Assembly: GCF_001552715.1 (NCBI RefSeq) | Contig: NZ_BCRS01000016.1 | Coordinates: forward strand, 1 to 58,681 | Length of the DNA stretch: 58,681 bases | Direction of reading: 5' to 3' | Source: Mycolicibacterium vaccae NBRC 14118 = CIP 105934 | Lineage (GTDB): Bacteria; Actinomycetota; Actinomycetes; Mycobacteriales; Mycobacteriaceae | Part shown: piece after piece, positions 16,510 to 24,690 of the stretch | Layout: every line of letters begins with the position of its first letter | Numbering within the stretch: the stretch's first letter is position 1 | The notes under the pieces: generated by a model | Seen by the model: the letters and a program-made list of their open reading frames with translations, nothing else | The model's database searches: none | Told to the model about the DNA's origin: nothing | Made by a program: the position numbers and the translations under genes

Positions 16510-17133
16510 GTGACCGTCAGCCGCACGGAACGTCGCGCGAGACTGCTGCACGCGGCGCAGCGCGCCGTGATGAAACACGGCGCGGGCGTGCAGCTCAACC
16601 AGGTGGCGGCCGAAGCGGGACTGACCTCCGGTGCGGTGCTCTATCACTTCCCCGATGTGCAGACTCTGCTCGTCGAGGCCAACCGCGCCGGCATGGAGCG
16701 GTTCTACGACGAGCGCCTGCGCGCGATCGAAGGCATCGCCGAACCGGACCGCCGGCTGGTGGTGACCATCGAGTCCGGGCTGCCCGTCGACTCCGACGAT
16801 CCGGCGGTGAAACTGCTGTGCGAGCTCGGCGGAGCCGCGGGCCGGTACCCCACCTACGCCGTCATGCTGACCGCGCTCTTCGACCGGCAGGTGGCGATGT
16901 ACCAGGTGATCCTGGAATCCGGTGCCGCACAGGGCGTCTTCACCTTGACCTCGCCCTCGCTGACGATAGCGCGCAACATCGTGGCGCTCGAAGACGCCTA
17001 CGGGTACCGCATGGTGGCCCGTCATCCCAGCCTCGACGCCGCCACCTCGACCGACCAGATCCTCGACTATGCACGGGTGGCCACCGGCCATTCCCTGCCT
17101 CGCAGTGAACAGGGCGAAAGGACACCACGTTGA
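16510..17133 (+). CDS. TetR-family regulator
   Basis: A 207-residue TetR protein. The helix-turn-helix spans residues 5-50 with LNQVAAEAGLTSGAVLYHF. GTG 16510 is preferred over GTG 16504 because GGGAGG at 16498-16503 then has a 6-base spacer. Its stop overlaps the start of the glycosyltransferase as TTGA, so it leads that operon, and it is divergent from the amine-oxidase operon across a 148-bp AT-rich gap. It could control either or both. The C-terminal domain gives no ligand clue. Confidence 0.85.
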   Translation: MTVSRTERRARLLHAAQRAVMKHGAGVQLNQVAAEAGLTSGAVLYHFPDVQTLLVEANRAGMERFYDERLRAIEGIAEPDRRLVVTIESGLPVDSDDPAVKLLCELGGAAGRYPTYAVMLTALFDRQVAMYQVILESGAAQGVFTLTSPSLTIARNIVALEDAYGYRMVARHPSLDAATSTDQILDYARVATGHSLPRSEQGERTPR

Positions 17134-18452
17134 CCGAGTCACCGAAGCCACTGACCATCATGTTCTGGCCGGAGTCCGCCTACGGACCCACCAACCAGTG
17201 CATCGGTGTCGCCGCCAAACTGCGCGAGCGGGGCCACCGGATCGTCTTCGCCGCCGAATCGTCCTGGGCGGGAAAGATCGAGAGGTACGGCTTCATCGAG
17301 GAACTGGTGGATCTGGCCGAACCGTCTGCCGAGGACGCGGACGCCGACGCCGGCCAGTTCTGGACCGACTTCATTGCCGAGACCGCGCCTGAGTTCGCCA
17401 AACCGACTATCGAGCAGCTCGATACGTTCATCCGGCCGACCTTCCAGGCGCTCATCGACGGCGCCAAATACTGCGAACCGCGCCTGCGCGAGATCATCGC
17501 CGAACATCAGCCCGATGTCCTGGTCGAGGACAACGTGGTGCTGTTCCCGGCGTTGGCGACCGCAGGCAAGCCGTTCGTGCGCTTCATCTCGTGCAGCCCC
17601 CTGGAAGTCCCCGGTCCCGATGTCCCGCCGCCGTTCTCGGGTCTGCCCAGTGACGACCGCGCACAGTGGGGCGACTACACCGCCGAGTTCGACCGGGTGC
17701 TCCGCCCCGTGTGGGAGGAATTCGACGCGTGGGTCCGTGAGCAGGGCGCCGCGCCGTTGCCCGAGCTGGAGTTCATGCCGCGCGACAACGCCGCCACCGT
17801 CTACATCTACCCGGCCGCAGCGGATTACACCGATCGACGGCCGCTCGACGAGTCGTGGATCCGGGTGGACTCCAGCATCCGGGAAACCGACGACGAGTAC
17901 GAGCTTCCCGCTGCGATGGCCGATCGTCCCGAGGGCAGCGCCCTGGTGTATCTGTCGCTCGGCTCGCTGGGTGCCGCGGATGTCACGCTGATGCAGCGGC
18001 TGGTCGACGTGCTCGGGCGCACCCCGCACCGTTTCATCGTCAGCAAGGGGCCGCAGGCCGACAAGATCGAGTTGGCCGCCAACATGGTCGGCGCGCAGAT
18101 GCTGCCGCAGACCCGGATCATGCCGCTTGTCGACGCGGTGATCTCCCACGGCGGCAACAACACCACCACCGAGGCGCTGCACTTCGGCAAACCGCTGATC
18201 GTGCTGCCGCTGTTCTGGGACCAGTACGAGAACGCCCAGCGCATTCACGAGCTGGATCTCGGTGTGCGCCTGGACACCTATCACTTCGGCGACGACGAAC
18301 TGATCTCCGCGCTGGAGCGCATCCTGACCGACGACGGGCTCCGGGATCGGGTTGCCCAGATCGGCAAGGAGATCCGTGAGCGCGACGGTCTGCTCTTGGC
18401 CGCCGACACCATCGAACGCGTCGGTCACGCCCACCGCGCCGCCACCGACTGA
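17130..18452 (+). CDS. UGT/MGT-type (GT1) glycosyltransferase
   Basis: A 440-residue GT-B glycosyltransferase. The N-terminal half begins IMFWPESAYGPTNQCIGVA, the acceptor domain start of macrolide-type transferases. The donor signature is at about residues 329-370: RIMPLVDAVISHGG followed by NNTTTEALHFGKPLIVLP and a FWDQYENA end, matching the bacterial PSPG-like box. It would glycosylate a small lipophilic acceptor from a nucleotide sugar. The TTG start at 17130 overlaps the TetR stop; an aminosugar-kinase-like gene starts 3 bp after its stop. Together with the SIS gene this makes a compact sugar-processing operon. Confidence 0.85.
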   Translation: MTESPKPLTIMFWPESAYGPTNQCIGVAAKLRERGHRIVFAAESSWAGKIERYGFIEELVDLAEPSAEDADADAGQFWTDFIAETAPEFAKPTIEQLDTFIRPTFQALIDGAKYCEPRLREIIAEHQPDVLVEDNVVLFPALATAGKPFVRFISCSPLEVPGPDVPPPFSGLPSDDRAQWGDYTAEFDRVLRPVWEEFDAWVREQGAAPLPELEFMPRDNAATVYIYPAAADYTDRRPLDESWIRVDSSIRETDDEYELPAAMADRPEGSALVYLSLGSLGAADVTLMQRLVDVLGRTPHRFIVSKGPQADKIELAANMVGAQMLPQTRIMPLVDAVISHGGNNTTTEALHFGKPLIVLPLFWDQYENAQRIHELDLGVRLDTYHFGDDELISALERILTDDGLRDRVAQIGKEIRERDGLLLAADTIERVGHAHRAATD

Positions 18453-18455
18453 TCC

Positions 18456-19676
18456 GTGCCGCTCGACCCGACCGACCTGCCCCCAGCCGATCTCCTGCAC
18501 CTCGGAGACCGGCACGCGCTGGTGATCGTCGATGCGGACGGAACGTTGTCGGCGGTACCCGCGGTGGCCGACGGGACCCGGTGGCGACGGGCGGGCGCCG
18601 GGGACGGGGCCGCCGAGGCCCTGCTGCGACTGCTGGCCCGCACACCCGGCCGGTGCTCCGACGGACGGTTTCAGATCGTCTCCTGGACAACAGGTCCGGC
18701 ACCGGACGGGGAGCGTCCCGTGACCGTCGACCAGACCAACGAATCGGTGATCGTCGGCGATACCGCGGTGGTGAAATGGGCGACCCATCTCGAGCGCGGG
18801 CCGCATCCGGCGCCGGACAGGCTGGCCTGCCTGACCGCGGCGGGATTCACCGCGATGCCCACACCGTGGGGCGTGGTCACCTGGACGCCGGAGGACCAGG
18901 CGGAGACGCTGGTCGCCACCGTCACCGGCTATCTGCCCGGCGCAGTCGACGGCTGGACCTGGGCGGTGGAACTGTTCAAAGCCGCGGCCCGCAGTGGCGA
19001 CCACGCCACCGTGGTGCGCACCTGCGCCGCACTCGGCGAGGTGGTCGCCGACCTGCACTCGTCGCTGGCTGCCACCGCGACCATCTCCACGCGCACCGAT
19101 GCAGAACGCTGGCGCGACAATGCTTTCGACACTCTGGCGACTGCCCGCGCACTGGCCGAGCCGGGCAATGCCCAGCTGCTGGCCGAGCACGCCGACACCA
19201 TCGCCGCGAGCCTCGGGCAGTTGGCAGATCTGGTGGGTGTGCCGATCCTGCACGCCCACGGCGACCTGCACGTCGGACAGGTGTTGCGGACCGGCGATCT
19301 GCTGGTCGTCACCGATTTCGACGGCAACCCCGTGCTCCCGCCGGCCGAGCGGGTGCTGCCGGTACCGGCAGCGGTGGACCTCGCCGGGATTCTGCAGTCG
19401 CTGTCCCATGTCGCCATCGTCGCGGCCGAACGCAGCGAGCTCGCGCCGCAGAGTCTGGCACCCGTCGACGCCGCCGCCCGTACCGCTCTGCGCGACGCGT
19501 ATCTGCGCAGGCTGGCCGAAACCGGGCACGTCGACCTGCACCTCGACCACGCTCTCACCGCGCTCCGGCTGCAGCAGGTACTCCGCGAGATCGTCTACGC
19601 TGCCCGCCACCTACCGCGGTGGATGTATGTCCCTGATGCGGCCCTGCCCGCCCTACTGCAAGAGATGAGCCGATGA
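18456..19676 (+). CDS. Aminosugar kinase / maltokinase-like phosphotransferase
   Basis: A 406-residue protein-kinase-fold sugar kinase. QTNESVIVGDTAVVKW near residue 90 resembles the maltokinase and actinobacterial glucosamine-kinase N-lobe with the ATP-binding Lys. HAHGDLHVGQVL near residue 266 contains the catalytic Asp, and VTDFDGNP near 286 is the metal-binding DFG-equivalent. The N-terminal 90 residues match the cap region of maltokinases. Glucosamine-type kinases of actinobacteria have been described in operons with SIS-domain proteins, and here a SIS gene overlaps by ATGA, so glucosamine or a related sugar is the favoured substrate by context. Plain maltokinase is less likely because no TreS or GlgE is nearby. 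Confidence 0.65.
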   Translation: MPLDPTDLPPADLLHLGDRHALVIVDADGTLSAVPAVADGTRWRRAGAGDGAAEALLRLLARTPGRCSDGRFQIVSWTTGPAPDGERPVTVDQTNESVIVGDTAVVKWATHLERGPHPAPDRLACLTAAGFTAMPTPWGVVTWTPEDQAETLVATVTGYLPGAVDGWTWAVELFKAAARSGDHATVVRTCAALGEVVADLHSSLAATATISTRTDAERWRDNAFDTLATARALAEPGNAQLLAEHADTIAASLGQLADLVGVPILHAHGDLHVGQVLRTGDLLVVTDFDGNPVLPPAERVLPVPAAVDLAGILQSLSHVAIVAAERSELAPQSLAPVDAAARTALRDAYLRRLAETGHVDLHLDHALTALRLQQVLREIVYAARHLPRWMYVPDAALPALLQEMSR

Positions 19677-20641
19677 ATCCCGATGCCTTCGCTGCCGACC
19701 TCGCCCGTAAGCCGGAGGTGCTCTCGCGGCTTGCCGACGCTCTGGCGCAACACAATCCGTGGTCGCAGGTGGTGCCGCCCGAGGTGTCCCGCGTGGTGTT
19801 CATCGGCATGGGCTCGTCGGCCTACGCCGCCGGCGTGGCCGCCGCGCGGCTGCGGAACCGGGGCATCAGCGCCGTCTCGGAGATCGCGTCCTCGGAACTG
19901 CTGCCCGTATGGGGCCCGGACACGTTGGTGGTGGCCACCTCCGCGACCGGCGGATCGGTCGAGACGCTCGACGCGCTGGAGCGCATCGACTCTGCGGCGA
20001 CGACGGTGGCGTTGACCAACACCGCCGGATCGACCATCACCTCACGGTGCGAGGCCTCCGTCGATCTGTCGGCCGGACCCGAGGCCGGCGGGGTGGCCTG
20101 CCGTAGCTTCCAGCACACTTTGGCCCTGTTGATGGCTCTCGAATGCCACCTGACCGGCACCCCCCGCGACGAACTGGTGCGTGCGGTCGCGGCCGCGGCA
20201 CACGCCAGCGATCACCTGCTGGACACCGAGAACGACTGGCTCCCCGAGGTTTCCGAGCATCTGCTGGGACCTGTCGAGACGCACCTGTGTGCGCCGGCGC
20301 GGCGGTTCTCCTCGGCCCAGCAGGGCGCGTTGATGCTGCGGGAGGGCCCGCGGCGGTCGGCCATCGGCTGCGAGACCGGTGACTGGAGCCACGTCGACGT
20401 CTACCGCACCAAGAACACCGATCTGCGGATGCTCGTCTTCGCCGGATCGAAGTGGGAGGCCCAGATGGCGGAGTGGACCGGCCCGCGCGGCACCCGCATC
20501 GTCGGGGTCGGCGGGGACGTCCCCACCGCCACCAGCACGCTGCGGTATCCGGGAGACGACGTCGACGACGTCCGGTTGCTGACCGAGACCTTGGTGCCCG
20601 AACTGGTGGCGGCGCGGGACTGGCAGGCCGCGGCTGCCTGA
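19673..20641 (+). CDS. Double SIS-domain sugar isomerase/deaminase-like protein
   Basis: A 322-residue protein with two SIS folds like the isomerase half of GlmS. VVFIGMGSSAYAAGVAAARL (about residues 41-60) is the first phosphosugar-binding loop, and VVATSATGGSVETLDAL the Ser/Thr-rich loop. The second SIS starts near residue 195. No glutaminase domain is present, so it would act as a ketose/aldose aminosugar-phosphate isomerase or deaminase, or as a sensor. It overlaps the kinase gene by ATGA, which suggests that it processes the kinase product. A short P450-like remnant follows immediately. Confidence 0.75.
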   Translation: MNPDAFAADLARKPEVLSRLADALAQHNPWSQVVPPEVSRVVFIGMGSSAYAAGVAAARLRNRGISAVSEIASSELLPVWGPDTLVVATSATGGSVETLDALERIDSAATTVALTNTAGSTITSRCEASVDLSAGPEAGGVACRSFQHTLALLMALECHLTGTPRDELVRAVAAAAHASDHLLDTENDWLPEVSEHLLGPVETHLCAPARRFSSAQQGALMLREGPRRSAIGCETGDWSHVDVYRTKNTDLRMLVFAGSKWEAQMAEWTGPRGTRIVGVGGDVPTATSTLRYPGDDVDDVRLLTETLVPELVAARDWQAAAA

Positions 20642-20745
20642 CGCCACAGGCGCTGCGCGACCCAGACGCTGTACGTGGGTACACCAACCGCATCGCGCTC
20701 GAAGAGGTGCTGAAGCGCTTCCCGAAATGGGAGACTCCGGCCTGA
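20641..20745 (+). pseudogene. Possible cytochrome P450 C-terminal remnant
   Basis: The frame after the SIS stop encodes TPQALRDPDAVRGYTN followed by RIALEEVLKRFPKWE and a TGA at 20743-20745. The second part closely resembles the last helices of many actinobacterial P450s (RxALEELLxRFPEWE). No start codon, heme-Cys loop or upstream P450 sequence is present, so this looks like the 3' stub of a deleted gene fused against the SIS stop. A chance resemblance cannot be ruled out without a search. Confidence 0.4.
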
Positions 20746-20746
20746 C

Positions 20747-22243
20747 TCACACGGGTGCGACGCGGTCTCTCCACGGCATCGCCTGCTCCAGTTGGGCAGC
20801 CACCCGGATCAGCAGCGACTCGCCGGCCAGCGGTGCGACGAACTGGACACCGAGCGGCAGGCCCTCGGCCGTCCAGTGCACCGGCAGCGAGATCGCCGGG
20901 CGGCCAGTGAGATTCGCCAGCTGGGTGTAGGGGACCCAGCCGAGGTTCTTGTCGACGATGTCGTCGACGATGTTGGTGAGGCGCAGCAGGTGTGCGGTGC
21001 GGGTCTTGAGCAGCAGATCCGAGGCCTTCTGCAAGGCCAGCGGCAGCGCGAATTCGCCGATCGCGGGCGGGGGCGTGGCCAGGGTCGGGGTCAGCAACAG
21101 GTCGTAGGACTCGAAGTACGTGGTCAGCCGACGGGTGTGTTCGTGCCGGCGCTGCACGGCGTCGACGTAGTCCACGCTGCTGGTGGCCCGGCCGATCGCG
21201 GCCAGGATCCGGGTGTCGCGCTCGAAGGCGTCGTCGCCGGCGCCGGTGAGGCGCTTGGCCTCGTCCAATTCCCATGCGGTGTAGACGAACCAGGTGAGCA
21301 GGAAGTCCCGCGCCAGCGCCGCGTCGTCGAACGGGGCCTGCGGCAGCTCTTCGACGTGGTGGCCCAGATCGGTCAGGGTCTGCACGGTCGCCTCGACCGC
21401 GGCGAACGCCTCGCGGTGCGGCGACGGATTGATCGCCGTCGGCACCCGGACCCCGATGCGCAACCGGCCCGGGTCCTCTTCCAGACAGGACACGAAGGGC
21501 GCCTTGGGCATTCCGGGGCTGAACGGGCCCCAGGGTTCACCGCCGCTGATCGCGTCGAGCATCGCGGCGGTGTCGCGCACCGTACGCGACACGACGCCCT
21601 GCACCGCAGACCCGTGCATCGATTCACCGGTCTCCGGTCCCATCGGGGTCAGCCCGCGACCGGGCTTCAGTCCGACCAGCCCGCAGCACGCCGCAGGGAT
21701 ACGGATCGAGCCACCACCGTCATTCGCGCCGGCGCACGGCACGATGCCCGCGGCGACGGCGGCAGCGGAACCGCCCGAAGATCCACCCGGGGTGCGGCTC
21801 AGGTTCCACGGGTTCCGCGTCGGCCCCCACACGTCGGGTTCGGTGATTCCCTTGGCCCCGAACTCCGGGGTGTTGGTCTTGCCGAAGATGACCAACCCGG
21901 CATCGATCCAGCGCTGCACGATCGTCGCGTGTTCGGTGGCCGGGGTCGACACCAGCGCCCGTGAGCCGCGTGAGCTGGGCAGCCCGGCGTAGTCCTGGGC
22001 GAGATCCTTGATCAGGAACGGCACCCCGGTGAACGGTCCGGCCGCCGCGTCGGCGGGGGTGGCGGGGATGTCGCGCACGATCGCGTTGATCCGCGGGTTC
22101 ACCTCCGCGGCCCGCGCCCGTGCCAGGGCGAGCAGTTCGTCTGCGGTCACCTGCTTCTCGGCCACCAGCTGTGCGAGTCCGGTGGCGTCCTGTGCGCGGT
22201 ATTCCTCGAAATTCACGGCTTGACCGTAGCCGTTCGTGTCCAC
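20747..22243 (-). CDS. Amidase-signature hydrolase
   Basis: A 498-residue amidase-signature enzyme. The Ser-cisSer-Lys triad is visible: Lys in PFLIKDLAQ (about residue 78), the Gly/Ser-rich TPGGSSGGSAAAVAAG (about 152-167) and GGGSIRIPA. It hydrolyses an amide to acid and ammonia; members range from acylamidases to 6-aminohexanoate and nicotinamide-type enzymes, so the substrate is open. The GTG at 22243 is used; a GTG nine codons later (22216), before NFEEYRAQ, is an alternative and neither has a strong ribosome site. A CRP-like palindrome lies about 45 bp upstream. Confidence 0.85.
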   Translation of the reverse strand: MDTNGYGQAVNFEEYRAQDATGLAQLVAEKQVTADELLALARARAAEVNPRINAIVRDIPATPADAAAGPFTGVPFLIKDLAQDYAGLPSSRGSRALVSTPATEHATIVQRWIDAGLVIFGKTNTPEFGAKGITEPDVWGPTRNPWNLSRTPGGSSGGSAAAVAAGIVPCAGANDGGGSIRIPAACCGLVGLKPGRGLTPMGPETGESMHGSAVQGVVSRTVRDTAAMLDAISGGEPWGPFSPGMPKAPFVSCLEEDPGRLRIGVRVPTAINPSPHREAFAAVEATVQTLTDLGHHVEELPQAPFDDAALARDFLLTWFVYTAWELDEAKRLTGAGDDAFERDTRILAAIGRATSSVDYVDAVQRRHEHTRRLTTYFESYDLLLTPTLATPPPAIGEFALPLALQKASDLLLKTRTAHLLRLTNIVDDIVDKNLGWVPYTQLANLTGRPAISLPVHWTAEGLPLGVQFVAPLAGESLLIRVAAQLEQAMPWRDRVAPV

Positions 22244-22286
22244 CGCAGGCGGGTGACACCGCGCATTTGACCCCGGCGCAAATATG

Positions 22287-22302
22287 TGTGAGCGGGCTCA
22301 CG
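22287..22302. promoter_or_regulatory. CRP/FNR-family (cAMP receptor protein-like) site
   Basis: TGTGA-GCGGGC-TCACG matches the TGTGA-N6-TCACA consensus at 9 of 10 positions. It lies in the divergent gap between the amidase (start 22243) and the GjpA-like gene (start 22466). Mycobacterial CRP recognises this type of site. Confidence 0.5.
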
Positions 22303-22359
22303 GAAGCGTTGAGCTCAGGATTTGCCGGCTGCGCCCGGGAGGCAGCAAACCCAGCTAAC

Positions 22360-22416
22360 GAGGATGCCTAACTGAGGTTAGCCAACCCTATTGCTTCTTA
22401 GGTAATCCTCAGCTAA
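22360..22416. promoter_or_regulatory. Tandem iron-box-like sites within a hairpin-forming inverted repeat
   Basis: Two segments, 22373-22391 and 22398-22416, each match the 19-bp mycobacterial IdeR box (TTAGGTTAGGCTAACCTAA) at 14 of 19 positions by my count. GAGGATGCCTAA at 22360-22371 also pairs with TTAGGTAATCCTC at 22398-22410 with one bulge. The sites end 50 bp before the GjpA-like start, where a promoter or leader is expected. Iron control is inferred. Confidence 0.4.
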
Positions 22417-22465
22417 CGTTCGACCGCGCCCATGGGGGGCGATGACCAGTACCAAAGGAGTATCC

Positions 22466-23803
22466 GTGCAACAAGCACTTTCGGTCGCGTATGGCGCCGC
22501 ACCTCTGTCAGTGGCGGCGAAGAAGCCTTCGCGAGTGAACAAGTTTCTGGTGAGCGGCGCCGCCGTGGTGGCCGCCAGCGCGATTGCCGTGAACCCCGTG
22601 GCGCCGACCACGTCGGCGCCGGATGTCCGGCAGGCCGCCGTCGCGCTGGCCGCCTCGACCAACCCTGTCCTGGAGAACCCGCTGCTGGTCTGGCAGAACA
22701 ACATCACCAGCACGTTCAGTCAGATCGGCGCCATCGGCTCGTCGCTGTGGAACACCCCGTTCCCGATCCTCAACCAGATCGGCGAGAACCAGGCCGGCTA
22801 CCTGAAGACCGTCTGGGGCATGACGGCGGAGCAGGCGGGCACCCGCCGCGGCACCGGCCTCGTCGGCGCGGCCGAGGGCGTGCAGCGCTCGCTGACCAAC
22901 TTCCCGGTCCGGCTGCAGGCCGCGTTCGAGTTCCTCGGCAACGGGCAGTTCACCGAGGCGCTGGTCGAACTCAACACGTGGGGCCTGGTCTTCCTGGAGA
23001 ACGTGGCCTTCCCGCTGACCTCGATCCTGACCATCCCCAAGGCGATGTTCGACGCGGTCGGCCGGGTGTACGACTCGCTGATCACCCGCGGCAACATCAT
23101 CACGATCTCCAAAGGCCTGATGTCCCCGCCGATCACCGCGTTCTTCGCGGCGATGAACATCGCCGACACCGTGTTCGCCGCGGTCAAGGAAGGCAACCTG
23201 AAGGATGCGTTCACCGCGCTGGTCAACGCGCCGGGCCTGATCACCGGTGCGTTCCTCAACGGCTACAAGCCGTACTTCGGCACCGACGAGAACGGCGACC
23301 CCATCTACAGCCCGGAGAACTTCCCGGGTCTGTTCTCGGAGGGCGGCACGCTCGACGCGCTGTTCGTCAAGCTGCCGCAGACGATCGCCGCCGCGCTGAA
23401 GAAGCCGGAAGTGCCGGTGACGCCGCCGGCTCCGAACCCGACGCCCGCACCGGCCTCGTTCCTCCTCGATGTGCCGGGCGGGGCCACCGAGGTGAGCCCG
23501 GTCTCGAACGACTCCGAGACTGTCACCGAGCCCGTCACCGAGACCGTCACGGAGCCTGTGGTTGACGTTGTGGTTGAGGATGAGGTCCCGGCCGCCGAGC
23601 CGGAGCTGACGCCCGAGACCGACGAGACCACCGAGGTCGTGGCGGACGAGGAAGCCGTCGTCGTCGAGGACGAGGACGCGGCCGAGGAGACCACCGGCAC
23701 CGAGGAGTCCACCGACGGCGCCGACCCGAGCGAGGGCGAGACCGCTGCTCCCGCCACCGATTCGGACACCGATTCAGGTTCGGACACCGATTCCGACGCC
23801 TGA
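22466..23803 (+). CDS. GjpA-like secreted or outer-membrane protein with acidic tail
   Basis: A 445-residue protein resembling mycobacterial proteins annotated as porin GjpA-like; recognition is moderate. GTG 22466 is chosen because AAAGGAG ends 5 bases before it; ATG 22442 has a poorly placed site. Residues about 24-45 form a hydrophobic export segment (FLVSGAAVVAASAIAV). Residues 60-310 are a helical, aromatic-rich body with repeated Asn/Gly turns and no cysteine. Residues 320-345 are Pro-rich, and 345-445 form a strongly acidic Thr/Glu tail with imperfect TVTEPVTE repeats ending in Ser-Asp. Cell-envelope location is likely; pore activity is not shown. Upstream lie iron-box-like and CRP-like sites; a strong hairpin terminator follows. 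Confidence 0.6.
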   Translation: MQQALSVAYGAAPLSVAAKKPSRVNKFLVSGAAVVAASAIAVNPVAPTTSAPDVRQAAVALAASTNPVLENPLLVWQNNITSTFSQIGAIGSSLWNTPFPILNQIGENQAGYLKTVWGMTAEQAGTRRGTGLVGAAEGVQRSLTNFPVRLQAAFEFLGNGQFTEALVELNTWGLVFLENVAFPLTSILTIPKAMFDAVGRVYDSLITRGNIITISKGLMSPPITAFFAAMNIADTVFAAVKEGNLKDAFTALVNAPGLITGAFLNGYKPYFGTDENGDPIYSPENFPGLFSEGGTLDALFVKLPQTIAAALKKPEVPVTPPAPNPTPAPASFLLDVPGGATEVSPVSNDSETVTEPVTETVTEPVVDVVVEDEVPAAEPELTPETDETTEVVADEEAVVVEDEDAAEETTGTEESTDGADPSEGETAAPATDSDTDSGSDTDSDA

Positions 23804-23838
23804 CCGGTGACCGCCTGACAAGTCGACATCGTGATCGG

Positions 23839-23869
23839 ACCGGCCCTCTGCAACATGCAGGGGGCCGGT
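23839..23869. terminator. Bidirectional hairpin terminator
   Basis: ACCGGCCCTCTGC (23839-23851) pairs with GCAGGGGGCCGGT (23857-23869) at 12 of 13 positions around an AACAT loop. It lies between the convergent GjpA-like and ABC permease genes and lacks a long T-tract, as is common in mycobacteria. Confidence 0.8.
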
Positions 23870-23886
23870 TCCGTCGGCGGTCGGTG

Positions 23887-24690
23887 CTACGCCCACTTCC
23901 TGATCGCCCACTTCTCGAACAAACTCAACAGCGAATCGGTGAGCTTGCCGAGCAGGGCCAGCGAGATGATGGCCAGGAAGATCCGGTCGATCCGCCCGTT
24001 CTGCCCGGAGTCGAGCAGAAGGAACCCGAGGCCCATCGAGCTGGCGATCAGCTCGGCGGCGACCAGGAAGAGCCAGGACTGGGCCAGGGCCAGGCGCAGC
24101 GCGGAGACCGTCGACGGCACGACCGCCGGAAGCTGCACGGTGACGAACAGGCGCAGACCGTGCAATCCGAAGGCGCGGCCGGCCTCCAGTAGATGCCTGT
24201 CCACGTGACGTAACGCGGCCCCGACGACCGTGTAGACGGGGAAGAACGCGCCGATGGCGATCAGGATGACCTTGGATTCCTCACCGATGCCGAACCACAG
24301 GATCAGCAGCGGCACCCAGGCCAGAGACGGGACGGCGCGGATACCGCCGAACGTCGGTGCGAGCAGCACACTGACGACCTTGGACAGCCCGACGACCGCG
24401 CCGACGGCCAGACCGGCCGCCGCCCCGATCGCGAAACCCGTCAGCACACGCTGGGTCGAGATGGCGATGTAGTGCGCGTACAGGCCGCGCTCGGTCAGGT
24501 CGACGGCGGCCAGCCATACCATCGCCGGTGACGGCAGTATCGAGACGGCTACCAAACCGCTGGTCGAAACCCATTGCCACACAACGAGTAGCAGCGCCGG
24601 GAGCAGGACGCCGGCGGCGAAGCGCACCCCGCGGCGCTCCGTCAGGTCCGTGCCCGGTGTCGTGCCTGCCTTGTCGACCGTCTCGGTCAC
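23887..24690 (-). CDS. ABC importer permease (SsuC/TauC/NrtB type)
   Basis: A 267-residue inner-membrane permease with six hydrophobic spans. LLEAGRAFGLHGLRLF (about residues 160-175) is the cytoplasmic EAA loop that contacts the ATPase. Its ATG overlaps the stop of the binding-protein gene (24687-24690). It is third in an ATPase, binding protein, permease operon, giving a complete importer for a sulfonate, taurine or nitrate-like anion. The exact substrate is not readable from sequence, and no desulfonating monooxygenase is adjacent. Confidence 0.85.
   Translation of the reverse strand: MTETVDKAGTTPGTDLTERRGVRFAAGVLLPALLLVVWQWVSTSGLVAVSILPSPAMVWLAAVDLTERGLYAHYIAISTQRVLTGFAIGAAAGLAVGAVVGLSKVVSVLLAPTFGGIRAVPSLAWVPLLILWFGIGEESKVILIAIGAFFPVYTVVGAALRHVDRHLLEAGRAFGLHGLRLFVTVQLPAVVPSTVSALRLALAQSWLFLVAAELIASSMGLGFLLLDSGQNGRIDRIFLAIISLALLGKLTDSLLSLFEKWAIRKWA

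Noticed and set aside
17139..19610. Very long antisense open frame over the glycosyltransferase and kinase genes
   Set aside because: It opposes two well-motifed genes, its product is Gly/Gln/His-rich without any domain, and GC-rich codon bias produces such frames routinely.
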